A stretch of 46,414 nt of DNA, taken from assembly GCA_012729725.1 (NCBI GenBank), contig JAAYCO010000108.1:1-46414 (forward strand). The letters are read 5' to 3'. Under the pieces are notes generated by a model, which saw only the letters and a list, made by a program, of their open reading frames with translations, searched no databases and was not told where the DNA came from. The first letter of the stretch is position 1; each line of letters opens with the position of its first letter. Below, piece after piece: positions 23,299 through 31,998 of this stretch. Made by a program: the position numbers and the translations under genes. The DNA comes from Planctomycetota bacterium. GTDB taxonomy: Bacteria; Planctomycetota; Phycisphaerae; SM23-33.

Positions 23299-25602
23299 AT
23301 GAGCCAAGCACCCACCATAGCCTTTATCGGCAGCTACGTCCCCAGGCGGTGCGGCATTGCAACCTTCACCAGCGATCTTCGCCAGTCAGTTGCGCAGGCC
23401 ATTGGCGATCAGGAAAAGGCAATCGTCGTTGCCGTCAACGACGTTGCGGAAGGCTACTCTTACGGCAAAGAGGTAAGATTCGAGATACGCGAAGGCGTGC
23501 AGAGGGACTACCGGCTTGCAGCGGAATACCTCAACATTCGCCAGGTTTCGGCAGTGTGCCTTCAGCATGAATACGGCCTTTTCGGAGGCCCGGCCGGTTC
23601 GCAGATACTCGCGTTGCTGCACCGTCTTCGCCGGCCTCTCGTCACCACGCTGCACACCGTGATTGCCGAGCCCTCCAACGAGCAAAAAGCGGTGCTTCAG
23701 GACATTGCCGACGCATCCAGCAGGCTGGTTGTTCTTAGCCAGTGCGCGGGCGAATTGCTGCAAAAGGTGTATGGCTTTGATGCGTCCAAGGTGGTCGCAA
23801 TACCGCACGGCATTCCGAGCATTCCGTTTGTCGATTCCAACTATTACAAGGATTTGCTCGGCGCTCAGGGCAGAACGGTGTTGCTCACGTTCGGGCTGCT
23901 CTCGCCCGGCAAGGGCATCGAGCATGTCATCAAGGCCATGCCAGCTATTGTCGCCAGGCGCCCGGATGTTGTTTACGCCATAGTCGGCGCTACTCATCCC
24001 AAGGTGCGGCGTCAGTTCGGTGAGCAGTATCGCAACATGCTGCTGGGCATGGTTGACGACCTTGGGTTGGGCGATCACGTGATATTCCGCGACAGGTTCA
24101 TCGAGTTGGATGAACTGGTGGAGTATCTGTGCGCTGCCGACATGTACATTACACCATATCTCGGCGCTGGACAGGTGGTTTCGGGCGCGCTTGCATATGC
24201 GATGGGGGCGGGCAAGGCGGTGGTTTCCACGCCGTACAGCTATGCCAGCGAGATGCTTGCCAAGGGCAGGGGGACCCTCGTGGGTTTCGGCGATTCAGAG
24301 GCGCTGTCGTCGGCGGTGATCGAGCTGCTTGATGATGAAAATAAGCGAAACGCCATGCGCAAGGCAGCTTACGTGTACACTCGCAGAATGCTCTGGCCCG
24401 AGGTGGCCAGGTCGTACCTGGAGGTCTTTGACGAGGTGCGCGAGGAATGGACAACCGATGCGGCGCCGCGCCGGCGGGCGGCTGCACAGGTTACCCACAG
24501 ATCAACCGAACTGCCCGAGGTCGATCTTCGCCACATGTTCACGATGACCGATGATACGGGCATATTCCAGCACTGCCTTTATGACGTGCCAAATCGCGAG
24601 CATGGATACTGCACGGATGATAACGCCAGGGCGCTGATAGCTGCCTTGGGCCACTGGAGCCAAACAGGCGAACAAGAGTGCCTCGGCAAAGCCAAGATAT
24701 ACATTTCCTTCCTGGCGCACGCGCTTGACGGGCATCGGCGGCGGTTCCGTAATTTCTTTAACTACGACCGCACGTGGGTGCATTCCATGGGCAGCGAAGA
24801 CTCGCATGGAAGGGCTCTGTGGGCGCTTGGTTCGGCGGTGGCCGCCCGCCAGGGAGAATCGACGCTGGGCCTGACGACGCACCTGTTCACGACCGCGCTT
24901 CCGACGGTTGAGGATTTCGCCTCCCCGCGCGCATGGGCGTTCACGCTGCTGGGGATAGACTCGTACCTGTCGCGATTTGGCGGCGACAGCGAAGTCAGAC
25001 GCATGCGATGCCTGCTTGGCGAGCGGCTGCTGAAGAGTTTCGCCGCCAATTCCCACCACGATTGGCCATGGTGCGAGGATTCGCTGACATACTGCAACGC
25101 CCGTCTGCCGCACGCCCTGATAGCAACCGGTCGAGCCGCTGATAACAGCCAGATGCTTAAGGTCGGCCTGCATTCATTACGATGGCTGGTGGAGCTTCAG
25201 ACGACGGACCTGGACACGTTTTCGTTTGTCGGCACCAAGGGGTGGGGAAGGCGCCAGGGAAGGGTCGCGCAATTCGATCAGCAGCCCGTGGAGGCAGGGG
25301 CCACCGCCGAGGCGTGCATCGCCGCCTACCGCGCCTGCGGCGATAACTGGTGGATCGCCCAGGCTCTCAAAGCCTACGGTTGGTTCCTGGGCAGAAACGA
25401 TCTGCGCCTGCCGCTGGTCGATTTCGGCACCGGAGGGTGCCGCGACGGCCTGCACGAGGATCGAGTCAACGAGAACCAGGGTGCGGAGAGCACGCTTGTC
25501 TGGTTGATAACCCTCCTGCTTATGCACCAGCTTCAGGCGGAACAGAACCTGCAGCAGGCTCCTCGCAAGAACGTCCAGGCCGTGGCGCAACTCGAGGATT
25601 AG
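23299..25602 (+). CDS. Two-domain family-4 glycosyltransferase with six-hairpin-like C-terminus
   Basis: 767 residues. Residues 1 to about 370 form a GT-B glycosyltransferase: IAFIGSYVPRRCGIATFTSDL at the N-terminus, LLTFGLLSPGKGIEHVIKAMP at the start of the second Rossmann domain, and GAGKAVVSTPYSYASEML at the donor site. Residues about 405-767 are a helical domain with HGYCTDDNARALIAALGHW, DRTWVHSMGSEDSHGRALWALG and NENQGAESTLVWL, typical of the (alpha/alpha)6 barrel found fused to GT4 enzymes in cyanobacteria and planctomycetes. The sugar donor and acceptor are not readable from sequence. No membrane segment is seen. The helical domain might bind or process the oligosaccharide made by the first domain. 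Confidence 0.82.
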   Translation: MSQAPTIAFIGSYVPRRCGIATFTSDLRQSVAQAIGDQEKAIVVAVNDVAEGYSYGKEVRFEIREGVQRDYRLAAEYLNIRQVSAVCLQHEYGLFGGPAGSQILALLHRLRRPLVTTLHTVIAEPSNEQKAVLQDIADASSRLVVLSQCAGELLQKVYGFDASKVVAIPHGIPSIPFVDSNYYKDLLGAQGRTVLLTFGLLSPGKGIEHVIKAMPAIVARRPDVVYAIVGATHPKVRRQFGEQYRNMLLGMVDDLGLGDHVIFRDRFIELDELVEYLCAADMYITPYLGAGQVVSGALAYAMGAGKAVVSTPYSYASEMLAKGRGTLVGFGDSEALSSAVIELLDDENKRNAMRKAAYVYTRRMLWPEVARSYLEVFDEVREEWTTDAAPRRRAAAQVTHRSTELPEVDLRHMFTMTDDTGIFQHCLYDVPNREHGYCTDDNARALIAALGHWSQTGEQECLGKAKIYISFLAHALDGHRRRFRNFFNYDRTWVHSMGSEDSHGRALWALGSAVAARQGESTLGLTTHLFTTALPTVEDFASPRAWAFTLLGIDSYLSRFGGDSEVRRMRCLLGERLLKSFAANSHHDWPWCEDSLTYCNARLPHALIATGRAADNSQMLKVGLHSLRWLVELQTTDLDTFSFVGTKGWGRRQGRVAQFDQQPVEAGATAEACIAAYRACGDNWWIAQALKAYGWFLGRNDLRLPLVDFGTGGCRDGLHEDRVNENQGAESTLVWLITLLLMHQLQAEQNLQQAPRKNVQAVAQLED

Positions 25603-25768
25603 TGCGGCACATTCAACACGACTGGCGTGTTGTTCATCATCGCGACCGGATTGTGCGGGCGGAGTCGAACAGGCAAGGTCTTCGCAGAATTTCGCCTTCG
25701 CGCGCGTCAAAACCCATTCCTTAAGATGCTCTGGCGCTATATAAAACGATTCAAGGAGTATGTGATCA

Positions 25769-26680
25769 ATGGCGACCATCGAGCAGCTACAGCAGAAGTT
25801 TGGTATTCCGGGGGCTGTTGAGTTCGGTCTTCATCCCAGCGGCCTGACGCAGGCGACGGTCTCCAAGGATGGGCACAGCGCGGTTGTCATGCTTCATGGG
25901 GCGCACGTTGTAAGCTACAGAGGCCCAGACGGCGACGACATCCTGTGGATGAGCCGGCAAAGCTGGTTCGAGAACGGCAAGCCCATCCGCGGCGGAGTGC
26001 CGATCTGTTTTCCATGGTTCGGGCCCAAGGCCGATGATGCAAGGGCGCCGGGGCATGGGTTCGCCAGGCTGCTTGAATGGCAGGTTGCGCTGGCGACTAC
26101 TCTTGATGACGGCAGGGTGCGCCTGGTGCTGGTTCTGATGGACAACCAGCATACCCGCAGACTCTGGAACCATCAGTTCCGCCTTGCGTTCGGAGCGACC
26201 ATCGGCGGCGGCGCGCTTGAGTTGCGCCTGTCGGTCGCAAACACCGGCAAAGAACCGCTGGAATTCACCGAGGCGCTGCACACTTACCTTTCAGTCGGCG
26301 ATGTGCGAAAAGTCTCCATCGGCGGCCTGGAGCGAACGGAATACGTGGACAAGGTGTCGCAACCGCCATGGAACATGTCCGGCGACAAGCCGATCATGTT
26401 CACCGGCGAAACCGACCGCGTCTACCTTAACACGCAGAATGAATGCATCCTCGACGACCCGGTGCTCAACCGCCGCATAACAGTGGCCAAGACAGGATCA
26501 AAGTCCACCGTGATCTGGACCCCCTGGATTGACAAGGCCAAGCGGATGGAGGATTTCGGCGATGACGAATGGACGTCGATGGTGTGCATAGAGACGGCCA
26601 ACGCCCTGGAAAACACTGTAAAGGTCTCGCCGGGCGCGTTTCACGAAATGGCTGCGGTGATATCAAGCCAGCCCAGATAA
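25769..26680 (+). CDS. D-hexose-6-phosphate mutarotase-like epimerase (YeaD family)
   Basis: 303 residues with the aldose-1-epimerase/galactose mutarotase beta fold. LHGAHVVSYRGPDGDDILWMS, PIRGGVPICFPWFGP, GHGFARLLEW, EALHTYLSVGDVRKVSI and VCIETAN are motifs of the glucose-6-phosphate 1-epimerase group, including the catalytic His (GHGFAR) and Glu (VCIETAN) regions. It would interconvert alpha and beta anomers of hexose phosphates in the cytosol. AAGGAG lies 10 bp before the start, and TATATA/TATAAA at 25738-25745 could be a -10 box. It lies downstream of the glycosyltransferase with a 166-bp gap, so its transcription may be separate. Confidence 0.88.
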   Translation: MATIEQLQQKFGIPGAVEFGLHPSGLTQATVSKDGHSAVVMLHGAHVVSYRGPDGDDILWMSRQSWFENGKPIRGGVPICFPWFGPKADDARAPGHGFARLLEWQVALATTLDDGRVRLVLVLMDNQHTRRLWNHQFRLAFGATIGGGALELRLSVANTGKEPLEFTEALHTYLSVGDVRKVSIGGLERTEYVDKVSQPPWNMSGDKPIMFTGETDRVYLNTQNECILDDPVLNRRITVAKTGSKSTVIWTPWIDKAKRMEDFGDDEWTSMVCIETANALENTVKVSPGAFHEMAAVISSQPR

Positions 26681-26725
26681 TCCAGTCAGAGGTTCGCGCT
26701 CGACCTGTAGCGATCACGCGCGGGC

Positions 26726-27964
26726 CTATTCCCGCGGGGCTGCTTCCTGCGGCTCTTCTTCGGGCTTGGCGGACTTATTCTGCTTCTCGGGGCGAAGCAT
26801 GCCGGTGAGATAGAAAAGCAGGAACGCGGCAAGGAAGATCGCGACGTACAGCGGCATTGCGACGCGGAATCTCATGGTTATCGCGAACATAACGCCGGCA
26901 ACGGCAGCGGCAGCCGCCAGCAAGTAAAACAGGTAAACAACCTGTTTGACGCTCATTCCCCGGTCAACCAGTTGATCGTACAGGTGGCTTCTGTCTCCGA
27001 CAAAGATTCCCTTGCCGCTGATGAGCCTTCGAACCACGGCCAGGCCGGTGTCCAGAATCGGAAGGGCGAAAATCATGCACGCTCCCGCCAGCCAGCGCAA
27101 ATTGCCCTGCTGGCAGAACAGCGCCATCATCGTCGCCACGAAAAAGCCAATAAGCATGCTGCCCGCGTCGCCCATGAAAATACTTGCGGGCGGCACGTTG
27201 TACGGCAGAAAGCCCACTATGGCGCCCGCCATCGCAAGCGAAAGCACAACTCTCAACTGGTCCGCGCCGGGATGCTGATCCCACGTGGCCAGATAAGACG
27301 CCAGAAGAAGGAATCCCAGCGCGATAATCCACGTAACGCCGCCGCACAGGCCGTCAAGCCCGTCAATCAGGTTGGTGGCGTTGCAGGCTGCGATCACCAT
27401 CAACACGCACATGATCATGCTCAGCGGCACGACGACGTAATCGCTCATAGGCCCCAGAAGCGGCGACGTCACCACGATTGCCATGCGATGCGCAATGCCG
27501 CCCAGCAGCAATACGGCGGCGGCAAGAACCTGGCCAAGCAGTTTCTTATTGGGCGTGATGTTGCGCAGGTCGTCTATCAGCCCGACCAGCATGATCAGCA
27601 CCGATGCAACCGCGATGGCCGAGAGATTCCAGATGGGGTTGTGCAGCACGGAACGAAAATCGCCCTTCGACAGCGACGTGACCAGCGATTGCCACTTGTC
27701 CCCAAGATCGGGCAGAACCGCAACACTGATTGCCAGCCCCGCCAGCAGACCGGTGCAGATGCCCACCCCGCCGAGGTACGCTATCGGCCGGCCATGAGGT
27801 TTCAGCAGAGCGTCCGGCCGGTCCACTATCTTGAACCGGTAGGCGACCCAACGGCAAATGGGTGTGGCGATAAGCGACGCCCCCAGTGCAACCGCCGCTA
27901 TCCACCAATGCTCCAGAACCTGCTGGAGGGTGTATACCTGGTGATAAGTTCCCTGACTAAGCAT
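26726..27964 (-). CDS. WecA/TagO-like undecaprenyl-phosphate sugar-1-phosphate transferase
   Basis: 412 residues from the ATG at 27964; an open frame continues 29 codons upstream, but the ATG follows GGAG and a membrane-type start. About eleven membrane segments. The MraY/WecA family motifs are GLIDDLRNITPN, NATNLIDGLDGLCGG and NVPPASIFMGDAGSMLIGF. In place of the MraY histidine box it has DRSHLYDQLVDRGMS, as in WecA/TagO. It should load a UDP-N-acetyl-hexosamine phosphate onto undecaprenyl phosphate to start polysaccharide synthesis. Polar basic and acidic C-terminal tail (EKQNKSAKPEEEPQE). It shares a strand with the NifA-like gene upstream. Confidence 0.85.
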   Translation of the reverse strand: MLSQGTYHQVYTLQQVLEHWWIAAVALGASLIATPICRWVAYRFKIVDRPDALLKPHGRPIAYLGGVGICTGLLAGLAISVAVLPDLGDKWQSLVTSLSKGDFRSVLHNPIWNLSAIAVASVLIMLVGLIDDLRNITPNKKLLGQVLAAAVLLLGGIAHRMAIVVTSPLLGPMSDYVVVPLSMIMCVLMVIAACNATNLIDGLDGLCGGVTWIIALGFLLLASYLATWDQHPGADQLRVVLSLAMAGAIVGFLPYNVPPASIFMGDAGSMLIGFFVATMMALFCQQGNLRWLAGACMIFALPILDTGLAVVRRLISGKGIFVGDRSHLYDQLVDRGMSVKQVVYLFYLLAAAAAVAGVMFAITMRFRVAMPLYVAIFLAAFLLFYLTGMLRPEKQNKSAKPEEEPQEAAPRE

Positions 27965-28104
27965 AGAACATGAGTCTCCGCCCCGAGCACGCCACACGGC
28001 CCGGGTGCTGGAAATACGATACCATTGTCGGTCTGCTATTACCAGCGGCATTCACATGCAAAACCGCGCCTGAGGCGCCCTGCCGGGAGGTGCGATAGTG
28101 GGCG

Positions 28105-29670
28105 TCATCGCTTTGGAATCTCCACGCCCAGGGCGGCGGCCTTGTAGCGAAAGATCCTTGCGGTGGTTCCCAGGTCTCTTGCTGCCGCCGCCATGTTGCC
28201 GCCGCTACGTTTCAGCGCGTCGATGATGATGTCGCGTTCAAATGCCGAAACGCGCTGATCCAGCGTGCCCCAGCCGACGGTCTCGGAGGCGTCCGAGGTT
28301 TGCAGTGTTGGCGGCAGATGGTGTCCGTGAATGACAGCGTCATCGGTAAGAAGCACGGCCCGTTCTATGCAATTCTCCAGCTCGCGCACGTTCCCGGGCC
28401 AATGGTAGGCGAACATCATGTTGATCGCGGGGGTGCTGATGCGGCGGACTTCCTTGTTCATCCGCTTGGAGTACTTCTCGACGAAAAAGTCGGCCAGCAG
28501 CAGGATGTCGTCCTTGCGGTCTCTGAGCGGCGGCAGGAATATCGGAAACACATTGATGCGGTAATAAAGATCCTGCCGAAATTTGCCCGCCTCGACGCAC
28601 TTCTCAAGGTTGCTGTTCGTCGCACAGACGATGCGAACGTTCACGCTGCGAGTCTGATTGCTTCCAACCCGCTCGAACTGCCGCTCCTGAAGCACACGCA
28701 GCAGCTTCACCTGTGTGGCGGGAGTGAAGTCGCCCACCTCGTCCAGGAACAGCGTGCCGCCGTTCGCCTCTTCGATTCGGCCTTTACGAGCGGCGATTGC
28801 GCCGGTGAACGCTCCCTTTTCGTGCCCGAAAAGTTCGCTCTCGAGCAGGCCTTCGCTCAAGGCGGCGCAGTTCACTTTCACGAACGGACCTCGAGCACGC
28901 GGACCCGAATAATGGGCGGCGTGCGCCACCAGTTCCTTGCCCGTGCCGGATTCGCCACGAATCAGCACTGTTACATCTGTCGCAGCCACCTGATGGATGG
29001 CCCGATAAACCTCTCTCATTGCGTTGGAGTTGCCGATGATGTTCTCGGGCCTGAACTTGTCCTCCAATTGACTTCGCAGCCGGAGGTTTTCCTGTTCAAG
29101 AGTGTGCCGCTGAGCATCGATCATGCGCCTTGCCTGCACGTCCTTGGCGACCATCCCGGCGACTATGCTCAGCAGGCGCACATCTTCCGCCAGCGCCGCC
29201 GACTCGTCGAACACCCTGTCGGCGGAGAGAGTTCCAACCACTTCGTTGCCGATGGTGATAGGCACGCAGATAAAGCTGATTTCGTCCTTGGTGAACGTGC
29301 GCCGTTGATACGCGCGGTCGAGGAACGCGGGCTCCTGCGAGACCTTCGGCACGACCGCGGGTTTTCCGGTTTGCACAACTTTGCCGGTGACGCCCTCGCC
29401 GGTTCGATAAAGGGCCGCCTTGCGCTGGGCTTCAGAAAGATTGTGCGCAACTTCCACCATCAGTTCCTTGCCGTCGCGCGAAAGAAGCATGATTGTGCCG
29501 CGGGTCATCCCCAGCCGCACATGAAGCACATCCAACACGCTCTGAAGCATCTGCCGCTGACGTGGAGCCGTGGCGACTACCTGGCTGATCTCAAACAGAG
29601 CGTCCAATTCAGCTTCGTGGACTGCAAGATGCACGGCATGACTTTTCGGCGGCGCCGACTGACTGGGCAT
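28105..29670 (-). CDS. NifA-like sigma-54-dependent transcriptional activator
   Basis: 521 residues from the ATG at 29670 (AAAGGAA upstream). An N-terminal GAF sensor domain occupies about 20-185. An AAA+ domain occupies about 210-430 with Walker A GESGTGKE (239-246), the sigma-54-contacting GAFTGA loop (286-291), the [12 protein letters not shown] Walker B region, and the arginine-rich sensor regions. A Fis-type helix-turn-helix ([27 protein letters not shown]) is at the C-terminus. It activates RpoN promoters by ATP hydrolysis. Architecture and the GAF domain match NifA, but no nitrogen-fixation genes are in the window and the sensed signal is unknown. Confidence 0.9.
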   Translation of the reverse strand: MPSQSAPPKSHAVHLAVHEAELDALFEISQVVATAPRQRQMLQSVLDVLHVRLGMTRGTIMLLSRDGKELMVEVAHNLSEAQRKAALYRTGEGVTGKVVQTGKPAVVPKVSQEPAFLDRAYQRRTFTKDEISFICVPITIGNEVVGTLSADRVFDESAALAEDVRLLSIVAGMVAKDVQARRMIDAQRHTLEQENLRLRSQLEDKFRPENIIGNSNAMREVYRAIHQVAATDVTVLIRGESGTGKELVAHAAHYSGPRARGPFVKVNCAALSEGLLESELFGHEKGAFTGAIAARKGRIEEANGGTLFLDEVGDFTPATQVKLLRVLQERQFERVGSNQTRSVNVRIVCATNSNLEKCVEAGKFRQDLYYRINVFPIFLPPLRDRKDDILLLADFFVEKYSKRMNKEVRRISTPAINMMFAYHWPGNVRELENCIERAVLLTDDAVIHGHHLPPTLQTSDASETVGWGTLDQRVSAFERDIIIDALKRSGGNMAAAARDLGTTARIFRYKAAALGVEIPKR

Positions 29671-29700
29671 TTCTTGTTCCTTTGACGTCAAAACGACAAT

Positions 29701-29729
29701 ATTGTAATTAGTGAAGCCCAAAACCACAA
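29701..29729 (-). promoter_or_regulatory. Promoter of the NifA-like gene
   Basis: Read on the minus strand: TTGTGG (29729-29724), 17-bp spacer, TACAAT (29706-29701). The palindrome ACAATATTGT (29696-29705) overlaps the -10 box and start point and could be an operator. Confidence 0.45.
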
Positions 29730-29864
29730 GTTTGTCGCCAGCGACACACGTTTTTGGGATGCCCAGGCTGTCATGATGCCCCAGAAGCCATAGAATATGC
29801 CGCTAAGAGCTCGCCCAAGCAGCAGCTTGCGGAAATCTTCATATGGGCTCTAAAGGAGATGCAC

Positions 29865-30350
29865 ATGCGCGAGTTTCTGATTGTCTATTATTCCCGATCG
29901 GGCAAGACGGCGATGGCTGCCCGGATGCTTGCCGAGATGCTTGGGGCGGATATTGAGGAGATTCGCGAGCAGCGGTCCTTCACGGGTTGCGTCGGCTGGG
30001 CAAAGGCGCTCATCTGCGCCCTGAAAAAGGAAGGCGCCCGCCTGGTCAGCACGCATTCACAAGCCGGAGACAGGACGCTGATTCTGGGCATGCCGGTGTG
30101 GGCGGCTTCTGTGCCGCCGGCGGTTCTGGAATACCTGCGCACTGTGCAGGTTTCGAAGCCCATGTACGCCTTCTGCACGCTGGATGGAAGCGGCTCTAAA
30201 GGCCTGTTCAAGAAGCTTCGCGCGTTGGCCCCGAATCTGTCTTCAAACACCCTGGCGATAATCAAGCCTGCCAAGGATGTCGAGCGTCTGCGGAAGACGC
30301 TCCTTGCCTGGGCCGACGCGATCAGATCGTCCGCGGGTCGGGGCGCATAA
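29865..30350 (+). CDS. Flavodoxin-like protein
   Basis: 161 residues from the ATG at 29865; AAAGGAG at 29852-29858 is ideally placed for it and too close to the ATG at 29859. The N-terminal FLIVYYSRSGKTAMAARMLAE is the FMN phosphate-binding loop of flavodoxins. LILGMPVWAASVPPAVLEYL and YAFCTLDGSGSKGLFKKL are the loops around the flavin ring. It should be an FMN-binding electron carrier or a flavodoxin-type reductase. The gene is single, with a hairpin directly after it. Confidence 0.8.
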   Translation: MREFLIVYYSRSGKTAMAARMLAEMLGADIEEIREQRSFTGCVGWAKALICALKKEGARLVSTHSQAGDRTLILGMPVWAASVPPAVLEYLRTVQVSKPMYAFCTLDGSGSKGLFKKLRALAPNLSSNTLAIIKPAKDVERLRKTLLAWADAIRSSAGRGA

Positions 30351-30353
30351 AAA

Positions 30354-30385
30354 TGGAACACCTTGCATCTGTAGCAGGTGTTCCA
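30354..30385. terminator. Hairpin after the flavodoxin gene
   Basis: A perfect 10-bp stem, TGGAACACCT (30354-30363) with AGGTGTTCCA (30376-30385), and a 12-base loop start 3 bases past the flavodoxin stop and end 27 bp before the convergent DUF1328 gene. There is no long U tract on either side. It could serve as a shared terminator for both strands. Confidence 0.5.
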
Positions 30386-30412
30386 CATTGGGTTCCGGCG
30401 GTTGTTCTTGTG

Positions 30413-30586
30413 CTATGCGTGGCGTCCTCGTCGAGTTAAGCCAAGCAGCAGCGCCACAATGAAAACCACCAGGAATATGAAGAACAGCACTTGTGCGATC
30501 CAGGCCGCGCCGGCGGCTATTCCGCCAAAGCCGAATATGGCTGCAATGATCGCAACGATCAGGAAGATCAACGCCCAGTACAACAT
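30413..30586 (-). CDS. DUF1328/YtjA-type small membrane protein
   Basis: 57 residues, [20 protein letters not shown] then [19 protein letters not shown] and a basic end TRRGRHA. Two membrane segments separated by a GGIA turn match the DUF1328 (YtjA) family almost along its full length of 50-60 residues. AAGGAG sits 7 bases before the ATG. Function is unknown; family members are widespread, often stress-induced, inner-membrane proteins. Confidence 0.85.
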   Translation of the reverse strand: MLYWALIFLIVAIIAAIFGFGGIAAGAAWIAQVLFFIFLVVFIVALLLGLTRRGRHA

Positions 30587-30617
30587 ACCTCTGCTCCTTC
30601 CTTCAGGCGCACCGTGG

Positions 30618-30860
30618 TTACCGTGCGCCGGACTCTAAGGCTCCAAAAAGCTTTTCTTCCTTTTCGAGGTCTGACAACTCGTCCCATTCCTCGGGGCACT
30701 CGAGGCTGCAGAAGCCTACCGTTCGCCCCTTGAACTGGCGAATTCGATTAAGGGGCAGGTCATCCTTGCTGATCTTGTCCCCGGTAATGGGGCAGCGGCT
30801 GTTCACAACTTCTCGCCGGAGATGTTCAATATCCGTTTGCATCCTCAGACCCCCATTCAT
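30618..30860 (-). CDS. Small Cys-rich metal-binding protein (YHS/TRASH-like)
   Basis: 80 residues. [10 protein letters not shown] and, 28 residues later, [25 protein letters not shown] resemble the planctomycete YHS/TRASH-like small proteins, where paired cysteines bind a metal ion such as copper or zinc. The start at 30860 has AAGGGG 5 bases upstream; an in-frame ATG at 30842 is an alternative. No signal peptide is seen. It lies 31 bp upstream of the DUF1328 gene on the same strand, probably co-transcribed. Confidence 0.7.
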   Translation of the reverse strand: MNGGLRMQTDIEHLRREVVNSRCPITGDKISKDDLPLNRIRQFKGRTVGFCSLECPEEWDELSDLEKEEKLFGALESGAR

Positions 30861-31013
30861 TCAGTCCCCTTCGGTCACTCAATTCTAGGCGCTGGACGGA
30901 CTTGTTTTCCACAGGGGCCCCGGCGAGGCGTCTTTCCTGATTTTCGCGAGGAATCGCCGCAAGCGGATGATTGGCCTCCTATAGTTGAAAAGACCTGTAT
31001 AAGGAGTCAGAAC

Positions 31014-31490
31014 ATGAAACGCGCCATACTGTTGCTGTCGGCTGTGCCCGCGATGCTGGCCTTGTTCGGATGCCCATCCGAAAGCCAGAAAGTGGAGGTG
31101 TCGTCGGGCGATCCTCGATCTCGTGAAATCGCAAGGCACCTTGTTGATCTCAAGGCCAACGACCCGCAGGTTCAGGCAGAGGCGGCCAGGCAGCTTGGAA
31201 ACATGCGAGCCGAAAGCGGCGGCGCCATTTCGGCGCTGAAGGATGGCCTGACAGACGATAGCCCGATTGTTCGTCAGGCGTCGGCCCAGGCGCTTGCGGA
31301 TATCGGAACCTACGATGCCCTGTCGGCGCTGCGAGACACCAGTCACCGCGGCTGGCCCGAGGCGCGCGACACCTACAACTCAGTGACGAAGGATCTTCGC
31401 AGCCAATCGCAGGCGGGCGACATGGGCGCCAGAAACCTGCTCGACAGGCTTGGCGAAAAGGGTCTGCGCCATACCGGCGCCCAGCAATAG
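31014..31490 (+). CDS. HEAT-repeat lipoprotein, first of a tandem pair
   Basis: 158 residues from the ATG at 31014 (AAGGAG at 31001-31006). The signal peptide ends in the lipobox ALFGC, so the product is probably a membrane-anchored lipoprotein. Residues about 38-110 form two HEAT/PBS-lyase-type repeats (DPQVQAEAARQLGNM and DSPIVRQASAQALADIGTYDALSALRD). The C-terminal half ends with GARNLLDRLGEKG. The next gene has the same plan. A protein-protein scaffold role is likely; the partner is unknown. Confidence 0.8.
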   Translation: MKRAILLLSAVPAMLALFGCPSESQKVEVSSGDPRSREIARHLVDLKANDPQVQAEAARQLGNMRAESGGAISALKDGLTDDSPIVRQASAQALADIGTYDALSALRDTSHRGWPEARDTYNSVTKDLRSQSQAGDMGARNLLDRLGEKGLRHTGAQQ

Positions 31491-31499
31491 GAGAGTGTC

Positions 31500-31955
31500 A
31501 TGAAGCATCTGCTGCTTTCAGCACTGGTGGCTGCACTGGTCGTTGTGCCGTTGGGTTGCAATGATGACGAACAGGAGATTCAGGTTTCTGGCTCGCAGGA
31601 GAGGTCGCGCGAGCTATCACGCCATATAGAAGATCTGGACGCCAGCAATCCTTCGGTTCGCAGGCGCGCCGCCGAGCAGTTAGGACAGATGCAGGCCCGC
31701 GAACCCGAGGCCGTCGAAGCCCTGGGCGACGCCTTGCGCGATCCCGATCGCGGCGTGCGCGTATCCGCTGCCGAGTCGCTGGGCAAAATCGGCAATCTCG
31801 CCGCGTTGGAAGAGCTGCGCGACGCCTCGCATCAGGGCTATCAGGAAGCCAGGCAGGTGTACACAAACCAGACAACCGTGCTTCATCAGCGGGCGCGGCA
31901 GGGCGATGCGGCTGCCGCGAACACGCTTGACCGTCTTGGCGAACAGAATCCCTAG
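31500..31955 (+). CDS. HEAT-repeat lipoprotein, second of a tandem pair
   Basis: 151 residues, 9 bp after its paralogue. Lipobox PLGC at about residues 17-20. HEAT repeats lie at about 45-115 (NPSVRRRAAEQLGQM, DRGVRVSAAESLGKIGNLAALEELRD), followed by the same C-terminal element (AAANTLDRLGEQ). The shared layout, including the charged segment RSRELSRHIEDLDA against RSREIARHLVDLKA, shows a tandem duplication with substantial divergence. Function unknown. Confidence 0.8.
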   Translation: MKHLLLSALVAALVVVPLGCNDDEQEIQVSGSQERSRELSRHIEDLDASNPSVRRRAAEQLGQMQAREPEAVEALGDALRDPDRGVRVSAAESLGKIGNLAALEELRDASHQGYQEARQVYTNQTTVLHQRARQGDAAAANTLDRLGEQNP

Positions 31956-31998
31956 ACGATTTCCCGTAATGTTTCTCTGCTCGGCCTGGGGCGGCGTT

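Noticed and set aside
28105-29670. Naming the sigma-54 activator nifA and inferring nitrogen fixation
   Set aside because: Domain layout fits, but there are no nif genes or RpoN promoters nearby, and many GAF-AAA-Fis activators share this layout.
28300-29685. 461-codon open frame on the plus strand over the NifA-like gene
   Set aside because: Antisense shadow; the minus strand carries exact Walker A, GAFTGA and Fis-type motifs.
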